Assembly: GCF_002237555.1 (NCBI RefSeq)
Contig: NZ_CP022540.1
Span: forward strand, 4,469,001 to 4,533,000
Length of the DNA: 64,000 nucleotides
Reading direction: 5' to 3'
Source: Antarctobacter heliothermus
Lineage (GTDB): Bacteria > Pseudomonadota > Alphaproteobacteria > Rhodobacterales > Rhodobacteraceae
Shown: in pieces, positions 8,547 to 15,930 of the stretch
How positions within the stretch are numbered: position 1 is the first letter of the stretch
How the letters are laid out: every line of letters begins with the position of its first letter
Made by a program: the position numbers and the translations under genes
The notes under the pieces: generated by a model
The model's database searches: none
Seen by the model: only the letters and a program-made list of their open reading frames with translations
What the model was told of the DNA's origin: nothing

Positions 8547-9752
8547 ATGCTCCCGAATATGCACGATGCTGAACCGATACCGGCCGAGGCCCGCGCCGAG
8601 ATTGATCGCCTGCTGCAATCCGGCGACCTGTTCCGCTACACCGCCCCCGAAGATGCCCCTGTCGCGCTGCTAGAACGAGAGTTTGCCGCCTTCATGGGGA
8701 CAAAATACGCGCTTGCGGTGTCCAGTTGTTCCGCCGCGCTGTTCCTGTCGCTGGAGGCGCTGAACCTGCCCAAAGGCGGTCGGGTGCTGATTCCCGGGTT
8801 CACCTTTGCCGCCGTGCCGTCATCGATCATCCACGCCGGGCTGGTGCCGGTGCTGTGTGAGGTCGGTGAAAACTATCGCATCGACATACAGGATTTCGCC
8901 GCCCGCCTGCCCGACGTCGACGCCGTCATCATCAGCCACATGCGTGGTCATACCTCTGACATGGACGCGATTCTTGCGCTTTGCGCCAAGGCCGATGTCC
9001 CAGTGATCGAGGACGCGGCGCACAGCCTTGGCACCACATGGCATGGGCGCAAGATTGGCACGCTGGGCCAGGTCGGCTGTTTCAGCTTCCAAAGCTACAA
9101 GCTGGTCAATGCGGGCGAAGGCGGCATTCTGGTTACCGACGACGCCGATCTGGTCGCGCGCGCGGTGATCCTGTCGGGCGCCTATGAACACGCATGGGCC
9201 AAACACCTGTCCCCCGGCGACAATACCGCCGAACTGGAACAGGCCTTTGCCCGCTGGCAGAACAAACTACCGCTCTACAACCTGCGTATGTCGAACCTGT
9301 CGGCGGCGGTGATCCGCCCGCAACTGTCCCACATCGACCAGCGCGTTGCCGATGGCCGCCGCAATCACGACCACGTCGCCGCCACCATCACCAAAAGCCC
9401 GTGGATCGAGGTGCCCGCGCACCTGCCGCCAGAACAGCGCGCACCGGATTCATTGCAATTCAACCTGACCGGCCTGTCAGACAATGAGGTCCGTGCCTTT
9501 GTTTCCGCCGCCGAGGCAGACGGCGTCAAAGTGCAGGTCTTTGGTCTCAGCCGGGACAATGCCCGCGCCTATTGGAACTGGCAGTTCCTTCCAGAGATGC
9601 CAGATCTGCCACGCACGCGTTCCATGCTGATGCGCGCCTGCGACACCCGCTTGCCGGCGCGTCTCACAGCCAAGGACTGCGATGCCGTGGCCGCGATCCT
9701 TGTGCGCGCAGCAGAACAGGCCGCCGCACCGACACGCGCCTACGGGACGTAA
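8547..9752 (+). CDS. DegT/DnrJ/EryC1/StrS-family PLP aminotransferase
   Basis: 401 residues from the ATG at 8547 (agga upstream); an in-frame TTG at 8517 would add 10 residues. It shows the family pattern: substrate loop ALAVSSCSAALFLSLEAL (about 55), VLIPGFTFAAVPSSI, IEDAAHSLG (about 160), and the PLP lysine in FSFQSYKLVNAGEGG (about 185). Most relatives act on keto-sugars, but some act on small amines. It lies 183 bases after the oxidase on the same strand, so it may belong to the polyamine cluster by removing an amino group downstream, but this is not shown by the sequence. Confidence 0.82.
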   Translation: MLPNMHDAEPIPAEARAEIDRLLQSGDLFRYTAPEDAPVALLEREFAAFMGTKYALAVSSCSAALFLSLEALNLPKGGRVLIPGFTFAAVPSSIIHAGLVPVLCEVGENYRIDIQDFAARLPDVDAVIISHMRGHTSDMDAILALCAKADVPVIEDAAHSLGTTWHGRKIGTLGQVGCFSFQSYKLVNAGEGGILVTDDADLVARAVILSGAYEHAWAKHLSPGDNTAELEQAFARWQNKLPLYNLRMSNLSAAVIRPQLSHIDQRVADGRRNHDHVAATITKSPWIEVPAHLPPEQRAPDSLQFNLTGLSDNEVRAFVSAAEADGVKVQVFGLSRDNARAYWNWQFLPEMPDLPRTRSMLMRACDTRLPARLTAKDCDAVAAILVRAAEQAAAPTRAYGT

Positions 9753-9828
9753 CGCACGCGCCACTGGCAGTCGCCCTGACTTGGGCGGCCCGCCACACAA
9801 TCGCACGGCCTGCGTTTCTTCTGTCCAG

Positions 9829-9874
9829 AAATATCCCGGGGGAGAGGCCAAAGGCCGAGGGGGCAGAGCCCCCT
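9829..9874. repeat. REP-like dispersed element, copy A
   Basis: An AAATA-TCCCGGGGGAG block is followed by the hairpin GGCC-AAA-GGCC (9846-9856) and GGGGGC-AGA-GCCCCC (9859-9873). The same architecture with compensated bases recurs at 12254-12324. It lies in the convergent gap between the DegT aminotransferase and phaR, a usual place for such elements. Confidence 0.75.
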
Positions 9875-9990
9875 CTTGCAACCGTCAGAATGGAATACTC
9901 AGGCTGCGACGGTCAGACTACCCCCACCGCAGCCCACCGGGCTGCACTAGAAAGATGACCCAATACGTCAGGCCCGGCATCCCGCAGCGG

Positions 9991-10527
9991 TCACTTGTCC
10001 AGTTTGGACAACTTGCTTTGCAACTCGGTCAACTGCCGCTTGATCGATTCAAGATCTTCTTTGCCCTGCGACGCGGGTGCCTTGCCCTCCGCATCGGCCG
10101 CCGCTCCGGACATTGCCTTCATAAAGGCCTCTTGCTGGGCCTGCATCGCCTCCAGGCTTTTGGCCATCGGGTTCATCGTATTGACGTTCTCCAGCCATTT
10201 CGACTGGCTGTCGCGAAACATCTCGAAACTTGCGGCCAGAAACTGCGGCACCGCGCTGGTGGCATGAGTCGTATAGCTGCGCACAAGGTCGGTCAGCACG
10301 CTGATCGGCAGGACGCTTTGTCCCTTGCTCTCATTCTCGGCCACGATCTGCAGCAGGTATTGCCGCGTCAGGTCATCACCCGACTTCAGGTCGATGATTT
10401 TGACCTCGCGCCCATCTCGGATGAACCCGGCGATGTCCTCAAGTGTGACATAGTCGGAGGTTTCCGTATTGTAGAGCCGCCGGCTGGCGTAGCGCTTGAT
10501 CAGAAGCGGTTTGTCACTCTCGGCCAC
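9991..10527 (-). CDS. phaR: Polyhydroxyalkanoate synthesis repressor PhaR
   Basis: 178 residues. The GTG start at 10527 was chosen because a strong purine-rich site (gggagggga) precedes it and the family begins near PLLIKRYASRRLYNT. The N-terminal PHB-accumulation DNA-binding domain (RRLYNTETSDYVTLEDIAGFIRDG) is followed by the PHB_acc domain (LLQIVAENESKGQSVLPISVLTDLVRSY). The C-terminus is alanine/lysine rich with a short coiled coil (ESIKRQLTELQSKLSKLDK). It binds PHA granules or oligomers and represses phasin genes. The other pha genes are not in this window. Confidence 0.93.
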   Translation of the reverse strand: MAESDKPLLIKRYASRRLYNTETSDYVTLEDIAGFIRDGREVKIIDLKSGDDLTRQYLLQIVAENESKGQSVLPISVLTDLVRSYTTHATSAVPQFLAASFEMFRDSQSKWLENVNTMNPMAKSLEAMQAQQEAFMKAMSGAAADAEGKAPASQGKEDLESIKRQLTELQSKLSKLDK

Positions 10528-10629
10528 AGGCTCCCCTCCCTTGCCAATGATGCATTGCAGCAAGCCTATGCGAGTGCAGAACAAAAAGAAAGTCCAGCGG
10601 TATTTATTGTGAAGATGGCCGCTATGCGC

Positions 10630-12171
10630 TCAGAACAGGCTGCCCTGTTCGGGGAGCTTGGGCTTGGCAGGTTTGCGGGATGAAGATCCACCGCCAAGTT
10701 TCAGCTTGCCATCGGCAAATTCGATTTCAAGGCCTGTGGCGGTTTCGGCGGCGCTCTTTGTCGTCACCACATGGCCGTCGCCGCGCACCACCGCATAGCC
10801 GCGCCGCAGCGTTTCGCGGTAGCCAAGCGTTTCGTGCAGCCGGGTCAGCGCGTCCAGACGGCTACGCAGATCGGCCTGACGCGCCTCCTGTCCATCCGCC
10901 AGACGCCGGGTCAAATCGGCCAGCCGGGTCTTTTGCACCTCGATCTCTCGCAGGATCGGGCGCGCGCTGATCCGGTCGGCGCGGCGTCCCAAGGCCTCCC
11001 GCCGTGTCTGTACCAGACGGTCGAGTGCAGGCTTCAGCCGCGCGGCCCGTTCTGACAGGCGGCGCTGTTCGACGGTCATCGCCCGGGTCAGGACGGCGGG
11101 GCGCAGGCTGCCTGCGATTTCCGACAGTGCCAGCTTGCGACGGTCGACGCTGCGGGTCAGAGCCTGCGGCAGTCGCTCGCCCATGATGTCCAGCCGCTGG
11201 CGCGGCCCGTCCAGCAATTCATCCACACGCGGCAAGGCCCGCGACATGTCGCGCAGGCGTTGACCACGCACCTCCAGACGTTGCGACATGGCGCGGTCCA
11301 TCCGCAGACCGAAATCGCGCACCGTGCCGATCAGCTCCATCCGCACCGGCACGGCCAGTTCCGCCGCCGCCGTGGGCGTGGGGGCGCGCCGGTCGGACAC
11401 AAAGTCGATCAAGGTGGTGTCTGTTTCGTGCCCCACCGCAGAGATCAGCGGGATGTCAGAGGCCGCCGCCGCCCGCGCGACCACCTCTTCGTTAAAGCCC
11501 CACAGATCCTCGACCGACCCGCCGCCGCGCGCCACGATCAACAAATCCGGACGCGGCAGCGCGCCACCGCGTGATAACCCGTTGAACCCCTCAATCGCCC
11601 GCGCCACCTGCGGCGCACAGCCCGCGCCCTGCACCGCCACCGGCCAGATCAAAACCTTGCGCGGGAACCGGTCGCGCAACCGGTGCAGGATATCGCGGAT
11701 CACCGCACCCGAGGGCGAGGTCACAACACCGATGATCTCTGGCAGATACGGCAAAGGTCGCTTGCGGTCCGCCGCAAACAGCCCCTCGGCCTGCAACATC
11801 GCCTTGCGCTTTTCCAGCATCGCCATCAGCGCGCCCGCGCCAGCGGGGCGGATCTCTTCGATGACGATCTGGTACTTGGACTGACCGGGGAAGGTGGTCA
11901 GACGCCCGGTGGCGATCACCTCCATCCCCTCTTCGGGCTGGTTCTGCTGGCGCGCGGCCACACCTTTCCACAGGATCCCCGAAATCACCGACCGGTCATC
12001 CTTGAGATCCAGATACACATGCCCCGACCTTGGCCGACTGACGCGCCCGACCTCACCGCGCACGCGGACAAAGCCGAATTCGCCCTCGATCACACGTTTC
12101 ACCGCGCCCGACAGCTCGGATACTGAAAACTCCGGCGTGTTGCCTTCGGCTCCGTCGTCGATCAGATCCAT
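10630..12171 (-). CDS. xseA: Exodeoxyribonuclease VII large subunit
   Basis: 513 residues from the ATG at 12171 (gagg upstream); the reading frame remains open for 21 codons further. The N-terminal OB-fold (FSVSELSGAVKRVIEGEFGFVRVRGEVG) binds single-stranded DNA; the catalytic region has RPDLLIVARGGGSVEDLWGFNEE and ISAVGHETDTTLIDFVSD; a long coiled-coil domain rich in R, L and E follows and ends in a short basic tail. With XseB it degrades single-stranded DNA to oligonucleotides in the cytoplasm. XseB is not in this window. It is divergent to purD. Confidence 0.96.
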   Translation of the reverse strand: MDLIDDGAEGNTPEFSVSELSGAVKRVIEGEFGFVRVRGEVGRVSRPRSGHVYLDLKDDRSVISGILWKGVAARQQNQPEEGMEVIATGRLTTFPGQSKYQIVIEEIRPAGAGALMAMLEKRKAMLQAEGLFAADRKRPLPYLPEIIGVVTSPSGAVIRDILHRLRDRFPRKVLIWPVAVQGAGCAPQVARAIEGFNGLSRGGALPRPDLLIVARGGGSVEDLWGFNEEVVARAAAASDIPLISAVGHETDTTLIDFVSDRRAPTPTAAAELAVPVRMELIGTVRDFGLRMDRAMSQRLEVRGQRLRDMSRALPRVDELLDGPRQRLDIMGERLPQALTRSVDRRKLALSEIAGSLRPAVLTRAMTVEQRRLSERAARLKPALDRLVQTRREALGRRADRISARPILREIEVQKTRLADLTRRLADGQEARQADLRSRLDALTRLHETLGYRETLRRGYAVVRGDGHVVTTKSAAETATGLEIEFADGKLKLGGGSSSRKPAKPKLPEQGSLF

Positions 12172-12253
12172 ATCGCCTCGCTTGCTCTTGCCTGCGCGTG
12201 ACCTTAAACGACCCCAAACCGCCGGAAAAGCCACCCCGGGCTTCTTCTTGGTC

Positions 12254-12324
12254 TAAATACTCTGGGGGAGTCGCCAAAGGCGACGGGGGCATGCCGAAAG
12301 CATGCTTCTGGCATGACGCCCCCT
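12254..12324. repeat. REP-like dispersed element, copy B
   Basis: TAAATACTCTGGGGGAG is followed by GTCGCC-AAA-GGCGAC (12270-12284) and then an extended second stem GGGGGC-ATGCC (12285-12295) pairing with GGCAT (12310-12314) and GCCCCC (12318-12323). The first stem differs from copy A in its bases but keeps pairing, a sign of selection on structure. It sits between divergent xseA and purD and ends 25 bases before the purD start, so it lies in the purD leader. Confidence 0.75.
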
Positions 12325-12348
12325 CCCGGCCCGAACAGGAGCACGCCC

Positions 12349-13614
12349 GTGAATATCCTCATCCTTGGCGGCGGTGGCCGCGAACACAGCCTCGCATGGG
12401 CCACACTGCAAAACCCCAAATGTGACAAGCTGATCGTCGCCCCCGGCAACGCGGGCATCGAACAGATCGCCGAATGCGCATCGCTGGATATCGAAGACCC
12501 GGGGGCCGTGGCGGAATTTGCCGGTGAACACGCCATCGACATGGTGATCGTCGGGCCAGAGGCCCCGCTGGCGGCGGGTGTTGCGGATCGTCTGCGCGAG
12601 GCGGGCATTCTGGTCTTTGGCCCCTCTGCGGCTGCCGCACGGCTGGAAGCCTCCAAAAGCTTTACCAAGGAAATCTGCGCCGCCGTGGATGCGCCCACCG
12701 CTGGCTATGGCCACTTTACCGATGCCGAAGCCGCCAAAGCGCATATTCACGCCCAAGGCGCGCCGATTGTGGTCAAGGCCGACGGACTGGCCGCAGGCAA
12801 AGGCGTGATCATTGCCGAAACGATCAACGACGCCTGCGCCGCGGTCGATGACATGTTCGGCGGCGCATTTGGCGGCGCGGGCGCCGAGGTGGTGATCGAG
12901 GAATTCATGACCGGCGAAGAGGCGTCTTTCTTTGTGCTGGTGGACGGCGACATCTGCCTGCCCATCGGCACGGCGCAGGATCACAAGCGCATCGGCGAGG
13001 GCGACACCGGCCCCAACACCGGCGGCATGGGCGCCTATTCCCCTGCCCCGGTCCTGACAGATGACATCGCGCAAAAGGCACTGGACGAGATCGTGCGCCC
13101 CACCATGGCCGAAATGGTCAAGCGCGGGATGCCCTATCAGGGCGTGCTCTATGTCGGGTTGATGATCGAGAACGGTCAGCCCCGTCTGGTGGAATACAAC
13201 GTGCGCTTTGGTGACCCGGAATGTCAGGTGCTGATGCTGCGCCTTGGCGCGCAGGCACTGGACCTGATGCATGCCTGCGCAGAGGGGCGTCTGGCAGAGG
13301 CGCAGGTCACATGGGCCGACGATCACGCCATGACCGTTGTGATGGCCGCCGAGGGGTATCCGGGCGACTATGCCAAGGGCGCGGTGATCGGCGGGCTGGA
13401 CGGCCTGCCCGAAGACAGCTTTCAGATGATGTTCCATGCGGGCACCAAATCCGAAGCCGGCAAGGTTCTGACCAATGGCGGGCGGGTGCTGAACGCCACT
13501 GCGCGCGGGGCCACCCTGCAAGAGGCGCGCGACCGGGCCTATGCCATGGTCGACGCGGTGGACTGGCCGCAGAACGTGCATCGCCGCGACATCGGATGGC
13601 GCGCCCTTGGCTGA
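12349..13614 (+). CDS. purD: Phosphoribosylamine--glycine ligase
   Basis: 421 residues from the GTG at 12349, with an aggag site 9 bases upstream and the typical N-terminus VNILILGGGGREHSLAW. ATP-grasp landmarks include GPEAPLAAGVADRL, APIVVKADGLAAGKGVIIAET (about 135), VVIEEFMTGEEASFFVL (about 182), the QDHKRIGEGDTGPNTGGMGAYSP loop (about 215) and RFGDPECQ (about 285). It makes glycinamide ribonucleotide in purine synthesis. A REP-like element lies directly upstream. purA is also in this window but not linked in an operon. Confidence 0.97.
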   Translation: MNILILGGGGREHSLAWATLQNPKCDKLIVAPGNAGIEQIAECASLDIEDPGAVAEFAGEHAIDMVIVGPEAPLAAGVADRLREAGILVFGPSAAAARLEASKSFTKEICAAVDAPTAGYGHFTDAEAAKAHIHAQGAPIVVKADGLAAGKGVIIAETINDACAAVDDMFGGAFGGAGAEVVIEEFMTGEEASFFVLVDGDICLPIGTAQDHKRIGEGDTGPNTGGMGAYSPAPVLTDDIAQKALDEIVRPTMAEMVKRGMPYQGVLYVGLMIENGQPRLVEYNVRFGDPECQVLMLRLGAQALDLMHACAEGRLAEAQVTWADDHAMTVVMAAEGYPGDYAKGAVIGGLDGLPEDSFQMMFHAGTKSEAGKVLTNGGRVLNATARGATLQEARDRAYAMVDAVDWPQNVHRRDIGWRALG

Positions 13615-14197
13615 GGATTTCGCCTTCCGTCTCGCCCCGATCGGGAAAACCGTGAGCTGGCGTCTGGAGGGCGATCTGTTGACCGGCCCGCACGGCACCT
13701 GTGACCTGACCGAGATCGAAACGGCGGCCTTCGTGGAGTCGACCGTCCAACTGATGCGGATGCGACGGCTCGACCTGTGCGGGCCATCGGGGCTTTGCCG
13801 CATTTCGATCAACACCCGCGTTGGCCTGTCCCCAAAGAATGCGGACCGCGCCGCCCACCGTACATTGTGTCGCCGGGTGGCCGAACACTTGTCCCGTCGC
13901 GCCCCTGACTTGCCGGTAACACTTGGCGAGACCGGAGCAATCAAGGCGCTGTGGTTTGGCGTGGGCGGCCTGTCCTTTTTCATGGGGCTGGGGATCGCTG
14001 TTGCCGCACTGGCCAGCGGCGTCAGTTCTGATCGGTGGCCCGGGATGATTGTCCCTTTGATTGCGCTGGTGCTGCTCGGCGGTTGGCTCATGCATCGCTA
14101 TGCGCTTTGGCGCAAACCAGTAGAAATTCCGGTCTCGGCGCTGCCCACCTTAGTCGATTTGCTCGACCAGCCAAAAGTCCCTGACCAGAACCTTTGA
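13607..14197 (+). CDS. Conserved membrane protein of unknown function, overlapping purD
   Basis: About 196 residues if started at the TTG at 13607, which overlaps the last 8 bases of purD; the frame is open further upstream without a better start. The N-terminal half is soluble (RLAPIGKTVSWRLEGDLLTG, then a region with several Arg), and two hydrophobic helices lie near residues 105-130 (ALWFGVGGLSFFMGLGIAVA) and 140-165 (IVPLIALVLLGGWLMHRYAL). I do not recognise the family. The overlap and same strand suggest it is translated with purD. The start is uncertain. Confidence 0.6.
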   Translation: MAEDFAFRLAPIGKTVSWRLEGDLLTGPHGTCDLTEIETAAFVESTVQLMRMRRLDLCGPSGLCRISINTRVGLSPKNADRAAHRTLCRRVAEHLSRRAPDLPVTLGETGAIKALWFGVGGLSFFMGLGIAVAALASGVSSDRWPGMIVPLIALVLLGGWLMHRYALWRKPVEIPVSALPTLVDLLDQPKVPDQNL

Positions 14198-14234
14198 TAT
14201 TTCGCCTGCGGCGCACCGGCGCTAGGGTCGCGCC

Positions 14235-15185
14235 ATGAGCACCTCTGACCACGACAAACCACTGCTGGGCGTCACCCTGATGCTGGGCTTCTGCCTGCTG
14301 GCCCCCTTTGCGGATGCATTGGCCAAGCTGCTGGGTCCCGAGATGGCGGTGGGCCAGCTTGTCACCCTGCGCTTTGCCTTTCAGGCGGCGATTCTGGTGC
14401 CGCTGACGCTGCTCACCGGGCGGGTCTGGCGGATGGACCTGCACACGTTTGGTTTTGTGGTGCTGCGCACCTTGCTGCACATCGCCGGCGTCGCCTTCGT
14501 GTTCACCGCGCTGCTGTTCCTGCCGCTGGCGGATGCGGTGGCCATCGCCTTTGTGATGCCCTTCATCATGTTGCTGCTGGGCTACTGGTTTCTGGGCGAA
14601 GAGGTTGGCCTGCGCCGCCTTGTCGCCTGCGCCGTCGGCTTTGTCGGGACCCTGCTGGTGGTCCAACCGGCCTTTACCGACATCGGCTGGCCCGCGCTGC
14701 TGCCTTTGGGGGTCGCCGTAATCTTTGCCTTTTTCATGCTGGTGACGCGGCGCATTGCCGGGACCACCGACCCGATCGGGATGCAGGCGGTGTCGGCGAT
14801 GGTCGCGTTGGTCCTGCTGGTGCCGGTCATGGCGCTGACGCCCGCCGATGTTCTGCCAGAGCTCGCATGGATCGCCCCCGGCCAGCGCGGCTGGGTGCTG
14901 ATCGCGCTGATGGGCACCGCCGGGACCTTTGCGCATCTGCTGATGACGTGGTCGCTGCGCTATGCGCCCGCCGCGACGCTGGCCCCGATGCAGTATCTGG
15001 AAATCCCATTTGCCACCGCCGTAGGGTTTGCCATCTTCGGCGACCTGCCCGGCCCGCTGGCAACGGTGGGCATCGCCATCACCATCGGCGCGGGCCTGTA
15101 TATCGTCATTCGCGAGCGGGCCATGTTCCGGGCGCGTCCGCCAGCCCCGCAAGCAATGCACTCAGGCACGCCACCGGCAGGATAA
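14235..15185 (+). CDS. EamA/DMT-family transporter
   Basis: 316 residues with about ten hydrophobic helices in two five-helix repeats, as in drug/metabolite exporters of the EamA (RhaT/S-adenosylmethionine-carrier-like) family. Recognisable pieces are FADALAKLLGPEM, LPLADAVAIAFVMPFIMLLLGYWFLGEEVGLRR in repeat 1 and RYAPAATLAPMQYLEIPFATAVGFAIFGD in repeat 2. It acts in the inner membrane; the substrate is unknown. Its last 80 bases overlap convergently with the thiamine pyrophosphokinase gene. Confidence 0.88.
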   Translation: MSTSDHDKPLLGVTLMLGFCLLAPFADALAKLLGPEMAVGQLVTLRFAFQAAILVPLTLLTGRVWRMDLHTFGFVVLRTLLHIAGVAFVFTALLFLPLADAVAIAFVMPFIMLLLGYWFLGEEVGLRRLVACAVGFVGTLLVVQPAFTDIGWPALLPLGVAVIFAFFMLVTRRIAGTTDPIGMQAVSAMVALVLLVPVMALTPADVLPELAWIAPGQRGWVLIALMGTAGTFAHLLMTWSLRYAPAATLAPMQYLEIPFATAVGFAIFGDLPGPLATVGIAITIGAGLYIVIRERAMFRARPPAPQAMHSGTPPAG

Positions 15186-15792
15186 GCAGCATGGCCGGCG
15201 CATCCATGTGCAACTGCACTGGACCACTGACCTCATTCGAGGTTCCGGTGGTGCCTGCGGGCGTGAACGCCAGCCCGTCGATGGGCCAGCGCAGCCCCGT
15301 CGATCGGCCCGTGACCGGCGCCATCGGATATAGTGAAAACCGAGTGCCGTTGGGCAGGTCCAGCGACAACTGCGGCGGGCAGACCATCACCACGTCCTCT
15401 GCCCCGATCAGCAAACAGCGCCGGTCCGCGCGCCTGACCAACACGGTCATCGCGGCCAGTTGGTGGTCCAGCCTGTGACCCAGAAAGCCATAGCCAAGGA
15501 CCAAAGGCGCCTCAATATGGCGCAGGCATTTGTCGAAATCGGTGCTGTTCTGTTCCGGGATCGCGCGCAGCACGCCCGGTGCCAGTTGGCCCTGCACCTC
15601 TGGCGACAGCGAATCCATGTCACCGTAGACGGCGTCGGGCATCCGCCCCAGCGACAACAGCTGCACCGCGCCACCGTCGGCTGCTACCACCTGCCGCGCT
15701 GCAGGTAAAGCCGCCGCCAGGACCTGTTGGTCGACCTCTCCGCCGCCGACCAGCAGCACCGGCGCATCGTCATGAACAATTTTAACTTTCAT
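15106..15792 (-). CDS. thiN: Thiamine pyrophosphokinase
   Basis: 228 residues. The N-terminal domain has VLLVGGGEVDQQVL, QVVAADGGAVQLLSLGRMPDAVYGDMDSL (the DGG...GDxDS signature), and EQNSTDFDKCLRHI (the D-x-T-D-x-K-like magnesium site). The C-terminal thiamine-binding domain is present, with LDLPNGTRFSLYP and STGLRWPIDG. It converts thiamine to thiamine diphosphate. The start is ATG at 15792. The C-terminal 26 codons overlap the convergent EamA transporter gene, so the two stops cross by 80 bases. Confidence 0.9.
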   Translation of the reverse strand: MKVKIVHDDAPVLLVGGGEVDQQVLAAALPAARQVVAADGGAVQLLSLGRMPDAVYGDMDSLSPEVQGQLAPGVLRAIPEQNSTDFDKCLRHIEAPLVLGYGFLGHRLDHQLAAMTVLVRRADRRCLLIGAEDVVMVCPPQLSLDLPNGTRFSLYPMAPVTGRSTGLRWPIDGLAFTPAGTTGTSNEVSGPVQLHMDAPAMLLILPVACLSALLAGLADAPGTWPARE

Positions 15793-15930
15793 GGCCGATT
15801 AATGACGGTTTGGGAAACAGATCACAATCCGGTCATGAAATGATACCGTTGACGGCACAGATTTGAACAGCTTTCGTCTCGGTCGACGTGGTAAACACAC
15901 TGTTGCAGAACGAATGAAAGTGAGCAGACC

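Noticed and set aside
12253-14091. 612-codon minus-strand open frame
   Set aside because: It lies antisense to purD and the following gene. It has low-complexity composition typical of a GC-rich shadow frame and no recognisable domain.
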